Assembly (NCBI GenBank): GCA_021201235.1
Contig: JAJQFI010000006.1
Location: 1 to 50,800 of the forward strand
Direction of reading: 5' to 3'
Source: Oscillospiraceae bacterium
Lineage (GTDB): Bacteria; Bacillota; Clostridia; Oscillospirales; Ruminococcaceae
DNA length: 50,800 bases
In this document: positions 8,123-18,209 of the stretch, piece by piece
Numbering within the stretch: the first letter of the stretch is position 1
Layout of the letters: each line of letters opens with the position of its first letter
Program-made: the position numbers and the translations under genes
The notes under the pieces: generated by a model
Told to the model about the DNA's origin: nothing
The model's input: the letters and a program-made list of their open reading frames with translations, nothing else
The model's database searches: none

Positions 8123-9112
8123 TTATACCCTTGTCAGTGTAGAAGCCATAACCGCCTTGATGGTGTGCATGCGATTCTCCGCTTCCTGGAAGACAGCGGA
8201 CTTCGGGCTTTCGAAGACCTCGTCGGTGACCTCCATGCAGTCGATGCCGAACTTCTCGTTTATCAGCTTGCCGGTGGTGGTCTTCAAATCGTGGAAGGAC
8301 GGCAGACAGTGCATGAATACGGCGTTGTCGGTGGCGTTCATGAGCTTTGAGTTTACCTGATAGGGACTGAGGTCGGCGATTCTTTCAGCCCAGACCTCGT
8401 CCGGCTCGCCCATCGAGACCCACACGTCGGTATAAACGACGTTCTGTCCCTTGGCGGCTTCGGCGGGGTCTTCGGTCAGAGTGATGCTTCCGCCGCTCTC
8501 TTTCGCGAGCTCTTCGCAAGTCTTTACGAGCTCTGCGTTCGGGAAGTATTTTGCGGGAGCGCAGGCGGTGAAGTTCAGACCCATCTTTGCACAACCGACC
8601 ATAAGCGAGTTGCCCATGTTGTAGCGGGCATCGCCCATATAGAGGAAGTTGATGCCCTTCAGGTGCCCGTAGATTTCTTTTATCGTGAGGAAGTCGGCAA
8701 GAATCTGCGTCGGGTGGAACTCGTTCGTAAGCCCATTCCAGACGGGAACGTCGGAATACTTCGCGAGCTCCTCGACAATTTCCTGCCCGTAGCCGCGGTA
8801 TTCGATTCCGTCGAACATCGAGCTTAAGACTCTTGCCGTGTCGGCGATGCTTTCCTTCTTGCCAATCTGTGAGCCCGACGGGTCAAGGTATGTGCAACCC
8901 ATACCCAAATCGTGAGCGGCAACCTCGAATGAGCAACGGGTGCGGGTACTCGTCTTCTCAAAGATGAGGGCAACGTTCTTGCCCTCGCAGAGCTTGTGCG
9001 CAACTCCCGCCTTTTTCTTCGCCTTGAGGGTCGCCGCAAGCTCGATAAGCCCTTCTATTTCATCGGGAGTGAAGTCAAGAAGCTTCAGAAAATCCCGTCC
9101 GTAAAGATTCAT
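8123..9112 (-). CDS. argF: Ornithine carbamoyltransferase
   Basis: Makes citrulline from ornithine and carbamoyl phosphate in arginine synthesis. The 329-residue protein has the carbamoyl-phosphate loop [20 protein letters not shown] (about 52-71), the [11 protein letters not shown] motif (about 132-142), the ornithine-site segment [14 protein letters not shown] and the family signature MHCLPSFHD (about 268-276). A C-terminal [14 protein letters not shown] matches the family. The MHCLP motif separates it from aspartate carbamoyltransferase. Its start overlaps the argH stop by 4 bases (ATGA). It is part of argG-argH-argF under tandem ARG boxes. Confidence 0.95.
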   Translation of the reverse strand: MNLYGRDFLKLLDFTPDEIEGLIELAATLKAKKKAGVAHKLCEGKNVALIFEKTSTRTRCSFEVAAHDLGMGCTYLDPSGSQIGKKESIADTARVLSSMFDGIEYRGYGQEIVEELAKYSDVPVWNGLTNEFHPTQILADFLTIKEIYGHLKGINFLYMGDARYNMGNSLMVGCAKMGLNFTACAPAKYFPNAELVKTCEELAKESGGSITLTEDPAEAAKGQNVVYTDVWVSMGEPDEVWAERIADLSPYQVNSKLMNATDNAVFMHCLPSFHDLKTTTGKLINEKFGIDCMEVTDEVFESPKSAVFQEAENRMHTIKAVMASTLTRV

Positions 9113-10509
9113 TTCTGTTCAAATCCCTTCTTAAGATTACTTATTCTTTCTTTTGCATCGGCAATCTGCTTCTCGACGGAGCTTATCGAGGTTCCGCCCT
9201 CGCTGATTCTCTTGTCGACGCAGGTCTTGAGGTCGATTTCAGCGTACAAATTGCTATCAAATAAGTCGCTGAATTCCCTATATTCTTCGAGAGTCATCGT
9301 CTCCAAAACTTTGCCTGTCTCGATACACTTCGCGACGATTCTGCCGCTTATCTTATATGCGCTTCTGAACGGCAAGCCCTTTCTGACGAGATAGTCCGCC
9401 AGGTCGGTGGCGTTGATGAAGCCCTTCTGCGCCGCAGTCATCATGTTTTCGCGGTTCGCCTTCATCGTCTCAACCATTCCGGTGAAGACATCGAGGCACA
9501 TCTTGACAGTGTCGATTCCGTCGAAGAGACACTCTTTATCTTCTTGCATATCTTTGTTGTATGCCAACGGCAAGCCCTTGAGTACGGTGAGAATAGTAAT
9601 CAGATCGCCATAAACTCTTCCGGTTTTGCCACGAACAAGCTCCGCCATGTCGGGGTTTTTCTTTTGCGGCATGATTGACGAGCCGGTGGTGAAGCTGTCC
9701 GAGAGCTCGACGAATTTGAACTCCCAGCTCGACCAGAGAACTATTTCCTCGGAAAATCTCGAGAGGTGCATCATGATGATGGACAAATCCGAGAGGGTCT
9801 CGCAGACGAAATCCCTGTCCGAAACGCCGTCGATGCTGTTTCTGCAAACCGAGTCAAAGCCTAATTTTCTTGCCTCATATCCCCTGTCGGTCTGATATGT
9901 AGTACCCGCCAGCGCGCAGCTTCCAATCGGCGAAACGTTGACCCGGGCTTTTGCGTCCTCGAGCCTCGAGATGTCTCTTCCCAGCATCTCGACATAGCAC
10001 ATCAGCTGATGCCCGAAGGTGATGGGTTGCGCTCTCTGGAGATGAGTATAGCCGGGCATGACGTAGTCCTTGTATTCTTCGGCTTTTGCGACAACAGCGT
10101 CGCACAAATCGATAAGCTTTTCCTGAATCAAGCCAATTTCTGAGCGTGTGTACATTCTCGTATCGAGCGCCACCTGGTCGTTACGGCTTCTTGCAGTATG
10201 AAGCTTCTTTCCGACATCGCCCAAGCGGGAGGTCAGCACCTCCTCGACGAACATATGGATATCCTCGCAATCGGGGTTGATTTTGAGCTTTCCCGAGTCG
10301 ATGTCGGATAAAATCTCCGAGAGACCGTCGATAAGCTGATTCGCTTCGTCCTCCGAGATAATCCCCGTCGCCCCAAGCATAGAAGCATGAGCCATACTGC
10401 CGGTGATATCCTCGCGATACATCCGGCTGTCGAAGTGAATAGACGAGTTGAAGTCGTCGGCGAGGGTGCTTGTGTCGCCGCTAGTTCGACCTGCCCACAT
10501 TTTTGCCAT
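9109..10509 (-). CDS. argH: Argininosuccinate lyase
   Basis: Cleaves argininosuccinate to arginine and fumarate. The 466-residue protein has the fumarase/aspartase-superfamily signature [15 protein letters not shown] (about 280-294) with the catalytic Ser loop, an N-terminal [35 protein letters not shown] (about 106-120) and [11 protein letters not shown]-like [21 protein letters not shown] lies 8 bases before the ATG. A palindromic repeat separates it from argG upstream, and it overlaps argF downstream. Confidence 0.96.
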   Translation of the reverse strand: MAKMWAGRTSGDTSTLADDFNSSIHFDSRMYREDITGSMAHASMLGATGIISEDEANQLIDGLSEILSDIDSGKLKINPDCEDIHMFVEEVLTSRLGDVGKKLHTARSRNDQVALDTRMYTRSEIGLIQEKLIDLCDAVVAKAEEYKDYVMPGYTHLQRAQPITFGHQLMCYVEMLGRDISRLEDAKARVNVSPIGSCALAGTTYQTDRGYEARKLGFDSVCRNSIDGVSDRDFVCETLSDLSIIMMHLSRFSEEIVLWSSWEFKFVELSDSFTTGSSIMPQKKNPDMAELVRGKTGRVYGDLITILTVLKGLPLAYNKDMQEDKECLFDGIDTVKMCLDVFTGMVETMKANRENMMTAAQKGFINATDLADYLVRKGLPFRSAYKISGRIVAKCIETGKVLETMTLEEYREFSDLFDSNLYAEIDLKTCVDKRISEGGTSISSVEKQIADAKERISNLKKGFEQK

Positions 10510-10533
10510 TGCAAAACCTCCAATAAATCGTTT

Positions 10534-10558
10534 GGGCGGATATTCTGTCCGCCCTTAC
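10534..10558. repeat. Dispersed palindromic repeat, copy 3
   Basis: GGGCGGATATTCTGTCCGCC continues with CTTAC: a 7-8 bp stem in the 61-base gap between argG and argH. It is within the transcribed operon, so it would act at RNA level, for example as a processing or stability hairpin. Confidence 0.7.
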
Positions 10559-10570
10559 AGATATTTGAAA

Positions 10571-11806
10571 TTATTTCAGACCATTCTTCGCTTTCATCTT
10601 CGCGTAAACCTTGGTCGGGAGACCGTAGAGGTTGATGAAGCCGCCGGCGTCCTTCTGGTCGTAGACCTCGTCCTCGTCGAATGTAGCGATTTCGGGGTCG
10701 TAGAGGGAGTAAGGCGAGGTTACGCCTGCGTTGATGATGTTGCCCTTATAGAGCTTCAGGGTGACGTCGCCGGTGACGGTCTTCTGCGTCGACTTTACGA
10801 ATGCCAGAATTGCCTCGGTAAGAGGAGTGAACCACTGAGCGTTATATACGAGCTCCGCAAGCTTCTGAGCTACGAGAGACTTGTAGTGAGCGGTTTCTTT
10901 GTCAAGGGTGATGGTCTCGAGGGTTTCATGAGCGTGGTAGAGGATAGCGCCGCCGGGGGTCTCGTAAACGCCTCTGCTCTTCATGCCGACAAGGCGGTTC
11001 TCGACGATGTCAAGAAGTCCGATGCCGTTCGCACCGCCAAGCTTGTTGAGCTCTGTAACGAGCTCGGTAGCGGTCATCTCTACGCCATTAACAGCGGTCG
11101 GAACGCCCTGCTCGAAGTGAAGCTTTACATAAGTAGGCTCATCGGGAGCCATTTCGGGCGAAACGCCCATCTCGAGGAAGCCGGGCTTGTTGTACTGCGG
11201 CTCGTTTGCCGGGTCTTCAAGGTCGAGACCTTCGTGGGAAAGATGCCAGAGATTCTTATCTTTGGAGTAATTGGTCTCACGGTTAATCTTGAGGGGAACG
11301 TTGTGCGCCTCGGCATAGTCGATTTCCTCGTCGCGGGACTTGATGTCCCACTCTCTCCAAGGAGCGATAATCGGAATATCGGGAGCGAAAGCCTTGATAG
11401 CAACTTCGAAACGAACCTGGTCGTTGCCCTTGCCGGTGCAACCGTGGCAGATGGCGTCTGCACCTTCCTTGATTGCGATTTCGGCGATTCTGCGAGCTAT
11501 CGGAGGACGTGCAAAAGCGGTGCCGAGGAGATATTCCTCATACTTCGCACCAGCCTGAACGCAGGGGAAGACGAAATCGGTGAGGAATTCTTCGGTCAGG
11601 TCCTCGATATAGAGCTTCGAAGCGCCGGTCTTGAGAGCCTTCTCCTCGAGCCCGTCGAGCTCAGTTCCCTGTCCGACATTAGCCGAAACAGCGATAATCT
11701 CGGGGTTATTGTAATTCTCCTTGAGCCACGGGATGATGATGGATGTGTCAAGTCCGCCAGAATAGGCGAGAACGATTTTTTTGATGTTTTCTTTTTTTAT
11801 ACTCAT
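10571..11806 (-). CDS. argG: Argininosuccinate synthase
   Basis: Joins citrulline and aspartate using ATP to give argininosuccinate. The start at 11806 ([18 protein letters not shown]) is chosen over an ATG five codons upstream, because that upstream ATG is part of the GGAGG ribosome-binding site. The 411-residue product carries the PP-loop [20 protein letters not shown] (about 13-32), [13 protein letters not shown] (about 120-132), the citrulline/aspartate-site segment and [17 protein letters not shown] near 275. It is the first gene of the arginine operon. Its leader contains a double copy of the dispersed palindrome, and its promoter is covered by two ARG boxes. Confidence 0.96.
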   Translation of the reverse strand: MSIKKENIKKIVLAYSGGLDTSIIIPWLKENYNNPEIIAVSANVGQGTELDGLEEKALKTGASKLYIEDLTEEFLTDFVFPCVQAGAKYEEYLLGTAFARPPIARRIAEIAIKEGADAICHGCTGKGNDQVRFEVAIKAFAPDIPIIAPWREWDIKSRDEEIDYAEAHNVPLKINRETNYSKDKNLWHLSHEGLDLEDPANEPQYNKPGFLEMGVSPEMAPDEPTYVKLHFEQGVPTAVNGVEMTATELVTELNKLGGANGIGLLDIVENRLVGMKSRGVYETPGGAILYHAHETLETITLDKETAHYKSLVAQKLAELVYNAQWFTPLTEAILAFVKSTQKTVTGDVTLKLYKGNIINAGVTSPYSLYDPEIATFDEDEVYDQKDAGGFINLYGLPTKVYAKMKAKNGLK

Positions 11807-11829
11807 ATTGTGAGCCTCCAATGATTTAT

Positions 11830-11902
11830 TGTAGGGGCGGATATCATCCGCCCGTTATTTCGTCGCGATGTCAGGTTCGGGCGGATAATATCCGCCCCTA
11901 CA
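11830..11902. repeat. Dispersed palindromic repeat, copy 4: inverted pair (73 bp)
   Basis: Two hairpin copies face each other. One starts TGTAGGGGCGGATATCATCC; about 25 bases later its partner reads CGGGCGGATAATATCCGCCC and CTACA. The whole 73 bp unit has terminal inverted repeats, as expected for a paired REP element or a very small MITE. It sits in the transcribed leader of argG, between promoter and start codon. Confidence 0.75.
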
Positions 11903-11918
11903 TCTTGAACACCGCCCT

Positions 11919-11947
11919 ATTATATCACTACTTGCATAATTATGCAA
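11919..11947 (-). promoter_or_regulatory. Promoter of the argG-argH-argF-yczE operon
   Basis: Minus-strand TTGCAT (11942-11947), a 17-base spacer and a perfect TATAAT (11919-11924). The -35 lies inside ARG box 1, so ArgR binding would block polymerase directly. The leader to argG is about 105 bases. Confidence 0.8.
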
Positions 11948-11969
11948 CCCTTTTGAATAAAAATTCACT
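11931..11969. promoter_or_regulatory. Tandem ARG boxes (ArgR operator)
   Basis: Two perfect 14-base palindromes are present: TGCATAATTATGCA (11933-11946) and TGAATAAAAATTCA (11954-11967). Extended to the usual 18 bases, they are separated by exactly 3 bases, the classical spacing for a hexameric ArgR repressor. The second matches the consensus core TGAATWWWWATTCA. The distal box abuts the purL stop codon. Confidence 0.85.
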
Positions 11970-14900
11970 CAGTTTTTCTTGAAATAGTTCACTGCGGCTT
12001 CGAACATGTGGATGTCGTAGTTGCCGGGGACGTTTTTGTAGAGCCCGGAGCCGGTTCTTTCCGAGTGTCCCATCTTGCCGAAGACCCTGCCGTCGGGCGA
12101 AGTGATACCCTCGACCGCAAAGAGCGAGCCGTTCGGGTTGTATCTTACGTCCATCGAGGGGTTTCCACCCAAATCTACATACTGCGTGGCAATCTGTCCG
12201 TTCGCGGCAAGCTCCCTTATAAGCTCCTCGCTTGCGAGGAATCTGCCCTCGCCGTGGGAGATGGGGACGTTCACGATGTCGCCGACGTTCATGAGTGAAA
12301 GCCACGGAGACTTGTTCGAGGCAATTCTTGTCCGAACAATCTTCGACTGGTGGCGGTTGATGACGTTAAACGTCAAAGTCGGGCAGTTCTCGTCGGTGTC
12401 GATAATCTTGCCGTACGGCAGAAGTCCGAGCTTGATTAACGCCTGGAAGCCGTTGCAGATTCCCGCCATGAGTCCGCCTCTGTTGTCGAGCAAATCATGA
12501 ACGCCGTCCTTGATTTCGGCATTGCGGAAGAATGCAGTGATGAACTTGCCGCTTCCCTCCGGTTCGTCGCCGCCCGAGAAGCCTCCGGGGATGAAGACCA
12601 TCTGCGCAGACTTCAATTTTTCGGCAAATGTTTTAACGCTTCTTGAGATGCCCTCCGCCGAAAGATTGTTGATAACTAAGATTTCGGGTTCAGCACCCGC
12701 ATCGGCGAAGGCTTTCGCCGAGTCGCACTCGCAGTTGGTTCCAGGGAATGCGGGGATAAGAACCTTCGGGGAAACCCCTCCACCGGCTATCGCCGGTCCC
12801 CCTCCCCTTTCAGGGGAGGCTTTTTCTGCTCCATCAGAAGCTTGTACAGGAGCACTCATAGGCTCCCCTGAAAGGGGAGCTGGCGAGCAAAGCGAGCCTG
12901 AGGGGTTTCCAATATTGCACGCATAAACCGATTCAAGCTTATTCTCATAAGGCTTTGAGAGCTCTGCAAGAGTGATTGTCTCATCGCCGTAGGTAATAGC
13001 CTCTTCTTCGGTGATCTCACCGAGAAGCTCGGCGTCCAAGTCCTCAGTGGCTTCGAGGATAAATGCGCCGTAGTTATAGCCGAAGATGTCGGGAGTCGAA
13101 GCGAACTTGAAGCCGATTCCGTTGCCGATGCCCATCTTGAAGATTGCTTCGGCAATGCCGCCGGCGGTCGGGGTGTATGCCGCCGCTATCTTGCCGGCTC
13201 TCATCCACTCGGTAACTTTTGCGTAGACCTCAAGAAGCGAACTTGTAATTGGCAGATTATTCTCGTCATAGTCGGGCTTGATAAAGTATACTTTATGTCC
13301 GGCTTCTTTAAATTCCGGGCTGATTATATTGTCGGTTTTGGAAGTGGTGACTGCGAACGAGACGAGCGTCGGGGGAACGTCGATGTCCTCGAAGGTTCCG
13401 CTCATCGAATCCTTGCCGCCGATAGCGCCTATCTTAAGCTCAAGCTGTGCCTTGAATGCGCCGAGGAGAGCCGCCAACGGCTTGCCCCAGCGCTTCGGAT
13501 CTTTGTTCGGGTGCTCAAAGTACTCCTGGAATGTAAGATAAACCTCTTCGTCGTCGAACTTCGCGCCCGTTGCGACGAGCTTCGAGACGGATTCGATAAC
13601 GGCGAGATATGCGCCGTGATAGGGCGACTTCTCGGTGATATAGGGGTTGTAGCCGTATGCCATGAGCGAGCAGGTGTCGGTGTGCTTTTTCTCGACGGAG
13701 ACCTTCTGCACCATCGCCTGAATAGGCGTGAGCTGATTCTTGCCGCCAAAGGGCATGAGAACTGTTCCTGCACCGATGGTCGAGTCGAATCTCTCCGAAA
13801 GACCTCTCTTCGAGCAAATATTCAAATCTCCCGCAAGCTTGAGATAATTCTCTCTGAAATCGCCGGTGACAGTCTTCTTATAATCCTGAAGCTTAGCCGG
13901 TGCGGCATCGATATGCTTCTCGGCACCGTTCGAGTTGAGAAACTCACGGCTGAGGTTGACAATCGACTTGCCGTTCCAGTTCATGACGAGCCTCGGCTCA
14001 GCCTTTACCTCCGCAACCTTGCAAGCCTGCAGGTTCTCGGAATGTGCAATCTCGAGGAATCTCTCTAAGTTTTCCGGCTCGATTACAACCGCCATTCTCT
14101 CCTGAGATTCGCTGATTGCAAGCTCTGTGCCGTCGAGTCCTTCGTATTTCTTCGGGACTGCATTCAGGTCGATTTCCAAGCCGTCGGCAAGCTCGCCGAT
14201 TGCGACCGAAACGCCGCCTGCGCCGAAGTCGTTGCACCTCTTTATCATGAGGGATGCTTCGCGGTTTCTGAACAGCCTCTGGAGCTTTCTTTCCTCGGGG
14301 GCGTTGCCCTTCTGGACCTCCGCGCCGCAGGTTTCAAGGGAAGTGAGTGTATGTGATTTTGATGAGCCCGTTGCGCCTCCGCAACCGTCGCGTCCGGTAC
14401 TGCCTCCCAAAAGTATCACGATATCTCCCGGCTGGGGGACTTCTCTTCTTACGTTCTCCTCGGGAGTGGCGGCGATTACTGCGCCGATTTCCATTCTCTT
14501 CGCGGCATAGCCGGGGTGATAGATTTCGTCGACGATGCCGGTCGCCAAGCCAATCTGGTTGCCATAGGACGAATATCCCGCGGCGGCAGTCGTGACGATT
14601 TTACGCTGGGGGAGCTTGCCCTTGATGGTCTCGCTGACGGGAACGGTCGGGTCGGCGGCGCCGGTAACTCTCATAGCGCCATAAACATAGGCACGCCCCG
14701 AAAGCGGGTCTCTGATAGCTCCGCCGATGCAGGTTGCCGCACCGCCGAAAGGCTCAATCTCGGTCGGGTGATTGTGGGTTTCATTCTTGAAGAGAAGAAG
14801 CCAGGGCTCGCTCTTTCCGTCAACGTCGATATTCATCTTGACGGTGCAAGCGTTGATTTCTTCCGATTCGTCAAGATGCGTGAGCTTGCCGGTTTTTCTT

Positions 14901-15721
14901 AGATACTTGACCGCCAAGGTCGCAATATCCATAAGGCAAACGGGCTTGGTTCTGCCGAGGAATTCACGGGTCTTTATGTACTCGTCATAGGCGTCCTGCA
15001 AAAGCTTATCTTCAAATTCTACGTTGTCGATGACAGTCAGGAAAGTGGTGTGACGGCAGTGATCCGACCAATATGTATCAATCATCCTGATTTCCGTCAG
15101 AGTCGGGTCGCGCTTCTCCGAGCGGAAATAGCTCTGACAGAAAGCGATATCGTCATCATCCATCGCGAGCCCGTAGCTCTTTACGAACTCGTCAAGCCCC
15201 TTTTCGTCAAGCTCGTTGAAGCCGACGAGCGTCTTGACCTCGGTCGGGATGTCGTAATTTAAGTTGAGGGTCTCGGGCTTATCAAGGCTTGCCTCCCTCG
15301 CCTCAACGGGGTTTATAACATATTTCTTGATTTTCGCAATATCTTCATCCGAAATATCGCCGTAGAGGCAATAAATCTTTGCGGTTCTGATGAGCGGACG
15401 CTCGCCCTGAGAGATAATCTGGATGCACTGCGAAGCGGAATCGGCTCTCTGGTCGAACTGACCGGGGAGATACTCGACAGCAAAAACGTAAGCTCCCTCG
15501 GTGTCGATTTCGTCCGAGACTATATCAAGCTGAGGCTCGGAAAAGACCGTCTTCTTTGCGTACTCGAACAGCTCCGGCGTGATGTTCTCGGCGTCATAGC
15601 GGTTTATGAGCCGGACGTTCCGAAGACCTTCTATGCCAAGAAGCGTCCTCGCCTCGTCCAGAAGCCCCTTAGCCTCCGCCGCAAGCTCTTTTCTTTTTTC
15701 GGAATATACTCGATATACCAT
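11969..15721 (-). CDS. purL: Phosphoribosylformylglycinamidine synthase, single-chain, with in-frame insertion
   Basis: Converts FGAR to FGAM using glutamine and ATP (step 4 of purine synthesis). The 1,250-residue protein is the large fused type. It has an N-terminal domain, a synthetase core with ETHNHPTEIEPFGGAATCIG (about 312-331) and IRDPLSGRAYVYGAMR, and a C-terminal class I glutaminase from about residue 985. The glutaminase includes PGTNCECD, the nucleophile elbow MAGICNGFQ and the catalytic-type ISHGEGRF, so both active sites look intact. Residues about 938-984 are encoded by a 141-bp palindromic element lying in the linker between synthetase and glutaminase. The gene is stop-start coupled to purD (TAATG) with GGAGG upstream. 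It is last in the pyr-pur run and is followed at once by the arg operator. Confidence 0.95.
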   Translation of the reverse strand: MVYRVYSEKRKELAAEAKGLLDEARTLLGIEGLRNVRLINRYDAENITPELFEYAKKTVFSEPQLDIVSDEIDTEGAYVFAVEYLPGQFDQRADSASQCIQIISQGERPLIRTAKIYCLYGDISDEDIAKIKKYVINPVEAREASLDKPETLNLNYDIPTEVKTLVGFNELDEKGLDEFVKSYGLAMDDDDIAFCQSYFRSEKRDPTLTEIRMIDTYWSDHCRHTTFLTVIDNVEFEDKLLQDAYDEYIKTREFLGRTKPVCLMDIATLAVKYLRKTGKLTHLDESEEINACTVKMNIDVDGKSEPWLLLFKNETHNHPTEIEPFGGAATCIGGAIRDPLSGRAYVYGAMRVTGAADPTVPVSETIKGKLPQRKIVTTAAAGYSSYGNQIGLATGIVDEIYHPGYAAKRMEIGAVIAATPEENVRREVPQPGDIVILLGGSTGRDGCGGATGSSKSHTLTSLETCGAEVQKGNAPEERKLQRLFRNREASLMIKRCNDFGAGGVSVAIGELADGLEIDLNAVPKKYEGLDGTELAISESQERMAVVIEPENLERFLEIAHSENLQACKVAEVKAEPRLVMNWNGKSIVNLSREFLNSNGAEKHIDAAPAKLQDYKKTVTGDFRENYLKLAGDLNICSKRGLSERFDSTIGAGTVLMPFGGKNQLTPIQAMVQKVSVEKKHTDTCSLMAYGYNPYITEKSPYHGAYLAVIESVSKLVATGAKFDDEEVYLTFQEYFEHPNKDPKRWGKPLAALLGAFKAQLELKIGAIGGKDSMSGTFEDIDVPPTLVSFAVTTSKTDNIISPEFKEAGHKVYFIKPDYDENNLPITSSLLEVYAKVTEWMRAGKIAAAYTPTAGGIAEAIFKMGIGNGIGFKFASTPDIFGYNYGAFILEATEDLDAELLGEITEEEAITYGDETITLAELSKPYENKLESVYACNIGNPSGSLCSPAPLSGEPMSAPVQASDGAEKASPERGGGPAIAGGGVSPKVLIPAFPGTNCECDSAKAFADAGAEPEILVINNLSAEGISRSVKTFAEKLKSAQMVFIPGGFSGGDEPEGSGKFITAFFRNAEIKDGVHDLLDNRGGLMAGICNGFQALIKLGLLPYGKIIDTDENCPTLTFNVINRHQSKIVRTRIASNKSPWLSLMNVGDIVNVPISHGEGRFLASEELIRELAANGQIATQYVDLGGNPSMDVRYNPNGSLFAVEGITSPDGRVFGKMGHSERTGSGLYKNVPGNYDIHMFEAAVNYFKKN
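12770..12910. mobile_element. MITE-like palindromic element inserted in frame within purL
   Basis: The 141-bp element has perfect 11-bp terminal inverted repeats GGAAACCCCTC / GAGGGGTTTCC. It also has internal hairpins: ACCGGC-TATC-GCCGGT, CCTCCCCTTTCAGGGGAGG and GCTCCCCTGAAAGGGGAGC. It is 47 codons long and open in the purL frame. It adds a Gly/Pro/Ser/Ala-rich stretch (for example PERGGGPAIAGGGVSP) unlike the rest of PurL. No clear target duplication is seen. It recalls in-frame palindromic elements known from Rickettsia, but is not related by sequence. Confidence 0.8.
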
Positions 15722-16986
15722 TACTTTCTTGCCTCCAAAGCTCTTTTTCCTATATCTTTCCTCATATACTGATTGTCAAAGTGAATCTTTTCGGTCAGCT
15801 TATATGCTTTTTCAATCGCCTCGGGAAGGGTGTCAGCTGTCGCAGTAACTCCCAAGACTCTTCCTCCTGAGGTCACGAGCTTGCCGCCTTTTAGAGCGGC
15901 ACCGGCTACATACACATTCGGTGCAACATCCTCGGGGATGGTGATTTCATAGCCCTTCTCATATGCGACGGGATAGCCCTTCGACGCCATTACGACACAG
16001 CAGGCGCTTCCCTGAGAAAATTCGACCTCGGTCTCCGAAAGAGTGCCGTTTGTGCAAGCCTGCATAATCGTGAGCAAATCGCTCTTCAAGAGTGGCAGGA
16101 CGACCTGGGTCTCCGGGTCGCCGAAGCGGCAGTTATACTCGATGACCTTCGGACCATCCGGAGTGAGCATAAGTCCGAAGTAAAGGCAGCCCTTGAAGGT
16201 TCTCCCCTCTTTATTCATGGCGTCGATGGTCGGGAGGAAAATCTTTTCCATGCACTCAGCCGCCACTTCTTCGGTATAGTAGGGGTTCGGGGCGATTGTG
16301 CCCATGCCGCCGGTGTTGAGCCCCGTGTCGCCGTCGCCGGCGCGCTTGTGGTCCATAGACGAAACCATCGGCTTCACGACCTTGCCGTCTGTGAACGAGA
16401 GAACCGAGACCTCGGGACCCGTGAGGAACTCCTCGACGACAATCTCGTTTCCGCTTGCGCCGAACTTCTTGTCAATCATGATGGTCTTGACGGCGTCGAT
16501 TGTCTCTTCGCGTGTCATGCAGACGAGCGCTCCCTTGCCAAGAGCCAAGCCGTCGGCTTTTACGACCGTCGGAATCGGTGCGGTTTCGAGATACTCGAGA
16601 GCCTTCTCCGCATCGTCAAATACTTCATACTTTGCTGTCGGGATGCCGTATTTCTTCATCAGGTTCTTCGAAAAGACCTTACTGCCCTCGATAATAGCGG
16701 CGTTCTTCGCGGGACCGAAGCAGGGAATCCCCGCCTCGTTCAGCGCATCGACGCACCCGAGAACAAGCGGGTCATCGGGAGTGACAACGGCGTAATCAAT
16801 CTTGTTTTCCGTAGCAAACTTCACAATTCCGTCGATATCGGTAGCCGAAATGTTGACGCACTCCGCATCAGCGGCGATTCCGCCGTTACCCGGCAAAGCG
16901 TAAATCTTCTCGACATCTTTATTTTCAAGTAGCTTTTTGATAACCGCATGCTCACGTCCACCGGAGCCGACGACTAATAGATTCAT
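15721..16986 (-). CDS. purD: Phosphoribosylamine-glycine ligase (GAR synthetase)
   Basis: ATP-grasp ligase joining phosphoribosylamine and glycine (step 2 of purine synthesis). The 421-residue length is normal. The N-terminus is the family signature MNLLVVGSGGREHA; the ATP-grasp core includes VVKADGLALGKGALV (about 142-156), and the metal-binding signature YNCRFGDPETQVVLP is near residue 288. GGAGG-like TGGGAGGAATAAG precedes the ATG. The stop overlaps the purL start by one base. The upstream gene is the AICAR transformylase, 21 bases away. Confidence 0.96.
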   Translation of the reverse strand: MNLLVVGSGGREHAVIKKLLENKDVEKIYALPGNGGIAADAECVNISATDIDGIVKFATENKIDYAVVTPDDPLVLGCVDALNEAGIPCFGPAKNAAIIEGSKVFSKNLMKKYGIPTAKYEVFDDAEKALEYLETAPIPTVVKADGLALGKGALVCMTREETIDAVKTIMIDKKFGASGNEIVVEEFLTGPEVSVLSFTDGKVVKPMVSSMDHKRAGDGDTGLNTGGMGTIAPNPYYTEEVAAECMEKIFLPTIDAMNKEGRTFKGCLYFGLMLTPDGPKVIEYNCRFGDPETQVVLPLLKSDLLTIMQACTNGTLSETEVEFSQGSACCVVMASKGYPVAYEKGYEITIPEDVAPNVYVAGAALKGGKLVTSGGRVLGVTATADTLPEAIEKAYKLTEKIHFDNQYMRKDIGKRALEARK

Positions 16987-17007
16987 ATCTTATTCCTCCC
17001 AAATAAA

Positions 17008-18192
17008 TCAGTGATGGAAGAGGCGCATGCCGGTAAACGCCATAACCATTCCGTATTTGTTGCACCTCTCGATGCAGACGTCGTCGCGGATGGAGCCGCC
17101 GGGCTCGGCGACGTACATGACGCCGCTACGATGCGCTCTTTCGATGTTGTCGTCGAAGGGGAAGAAGGCATCGGAGCCACAGCTTACGCCTGTGATGCTG
17201 TCGAGGTATTCTCTCGCTTCGGCATCAGTAAGAGGCTCGGGCTTCTCGGTGAAGTATCTTTCCCATACGCCGTCGGCGGTGACGTCCTCTTCGTTCTTGT
17301 TGATATATCCGTCGATAACGTTGTCACGGTCGGGTCTGCCGAGGGTATCTTTGAACGGGAGGTTCAGAACCTTGTCATGCTGACGGAGGAACCATGTATC
17401 GGCTTTTCCTCCTGCCAATCTCGTGCAGTGAATTCTCGACTGCTGTCCCGCACCGACGCCGATAGCCTGTCCGTCATAGGCATAGCAGACGGAGTTCGAT
17501 TGTGTATACTTAAGCGTGATAAGCGAGATAATCAGGTCTCTTGCCGCATCATCGGGGAGGTCTTTGTTTTCCGTCACGATGTTCGAGAGGAGCTCGCGAT
17601 TGATTTCAAAGTTGTTTCTCCCCTGCTCAAAGGTGATGCCATAAACCTGCTTGTGCTCAATCGGGTCGGGAACGTAGTCGGGGTCAATTTTAACTATGTT
17701 GTAGTTCCCCTTCTTCTTCGACTTGAGAATCTCGAGAGCTTCGTCTTCATAGCCGGGAGCGATGATTCCGTCGGAGACCTCGCGCTTTACAAGCAAAGCG
17801 GTCTTCACGTCGCAGACATCCGAAAGTGCGACCCAGTCGCCGAACGAGCACATTCTGTCTGTTCCTCTTGCTCTTGCATAGGCGCATGCGAGCGGAGACT
17901 CGTCCAAGCCCTCGATGTCGTCGACAAAGCAAGCCTTCTTTAGCTTTTCAGGAAGCGGAAGACCGACCGCCGCACTCGTCGGGCTGACATGCTTGAAGGA
18001 TGCCGCCGCAGGGAGTCCGAGAGCTTCCTTGAGCTCTTTGACTAACTGCCACGAATTGAATGCGTCCAAGAAATTGATATATCCCGGTCTGCCGTTCAAG
18101 ATTTCGATAGGCAGGTCTGACCCGTCGTGCATGAATATCTTCGACGGCTTCTGGTTCGGGTTGCAACCGTATTTGAGTTCAAATTCTTTCAT
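17008..18192 (-). CDS. purH: AICAR formyltransferase, stand-alone (PurH C-terminal domain only)
   Basis: Transfers the formyl group from 10-formyl-THF to AICAR (step 9 of purine synthesis). At 394 residues it begins directly with the transformylase block FELKYGCNPNQKPSKIFM. It carries the catalytic Lys-His pair in AASFKHVSPTSAAVG (about 63-77), SVCYAYDGQAIGVGAGQQSR (about 233-252) and SDAFFPFDDNIERAHRSG (about 349-366). The N-terminal MGS-like IMP cyclohydrolase domain of the usual bifunctional PurH is absent. The neighbouring PurO-type gene supplies that step. GAGGAGACCAAC lies just before the ATG. Confidence 0.92.
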   Translation of the reverse strand: MKEFELKYGCNPNQKPSKIFMHDGSDLPIEILNGRPGYINFLDAFNSWQLVKELKEALGLPAAASFKHVSPTSAAVGLPLPEKLKKACFVDDIEGLDESPLACAYARARGTDRMCSFGDWVALSDVCDVKTALLVKREVSDGIIAPGYEDEALEILKSKKKGNYNIVKIDPDYVPDPIEHKQVYGITFEQGRNNFEINRELLSNIVTENKDLPDDAARDLIISLITLKYTQSNSVCYAYDGQAIGVGAGQQSRIHCTRLAGGKADTWFLRQHDKVLNLPFKDTLGRPDRDNVIDGYINKNEEDVTADGVWERYFTEKPEPLTDAEAREYLDSITGVSCGSDAFFPFDDNIERAHRSGVMYVAEPGGSIRDDVCIERCNKYGMVMAFTGMRLFHH

Positions 18193-18209
18193 GATGTTGG
18201 TCTCCTCTC

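Noticed and set aside
10448-11824. Plus-strand open frame of 458 codons
   Set aside because: Lies fully antisense to argG, which has unmistakable motifs; product has no recognisable domain.
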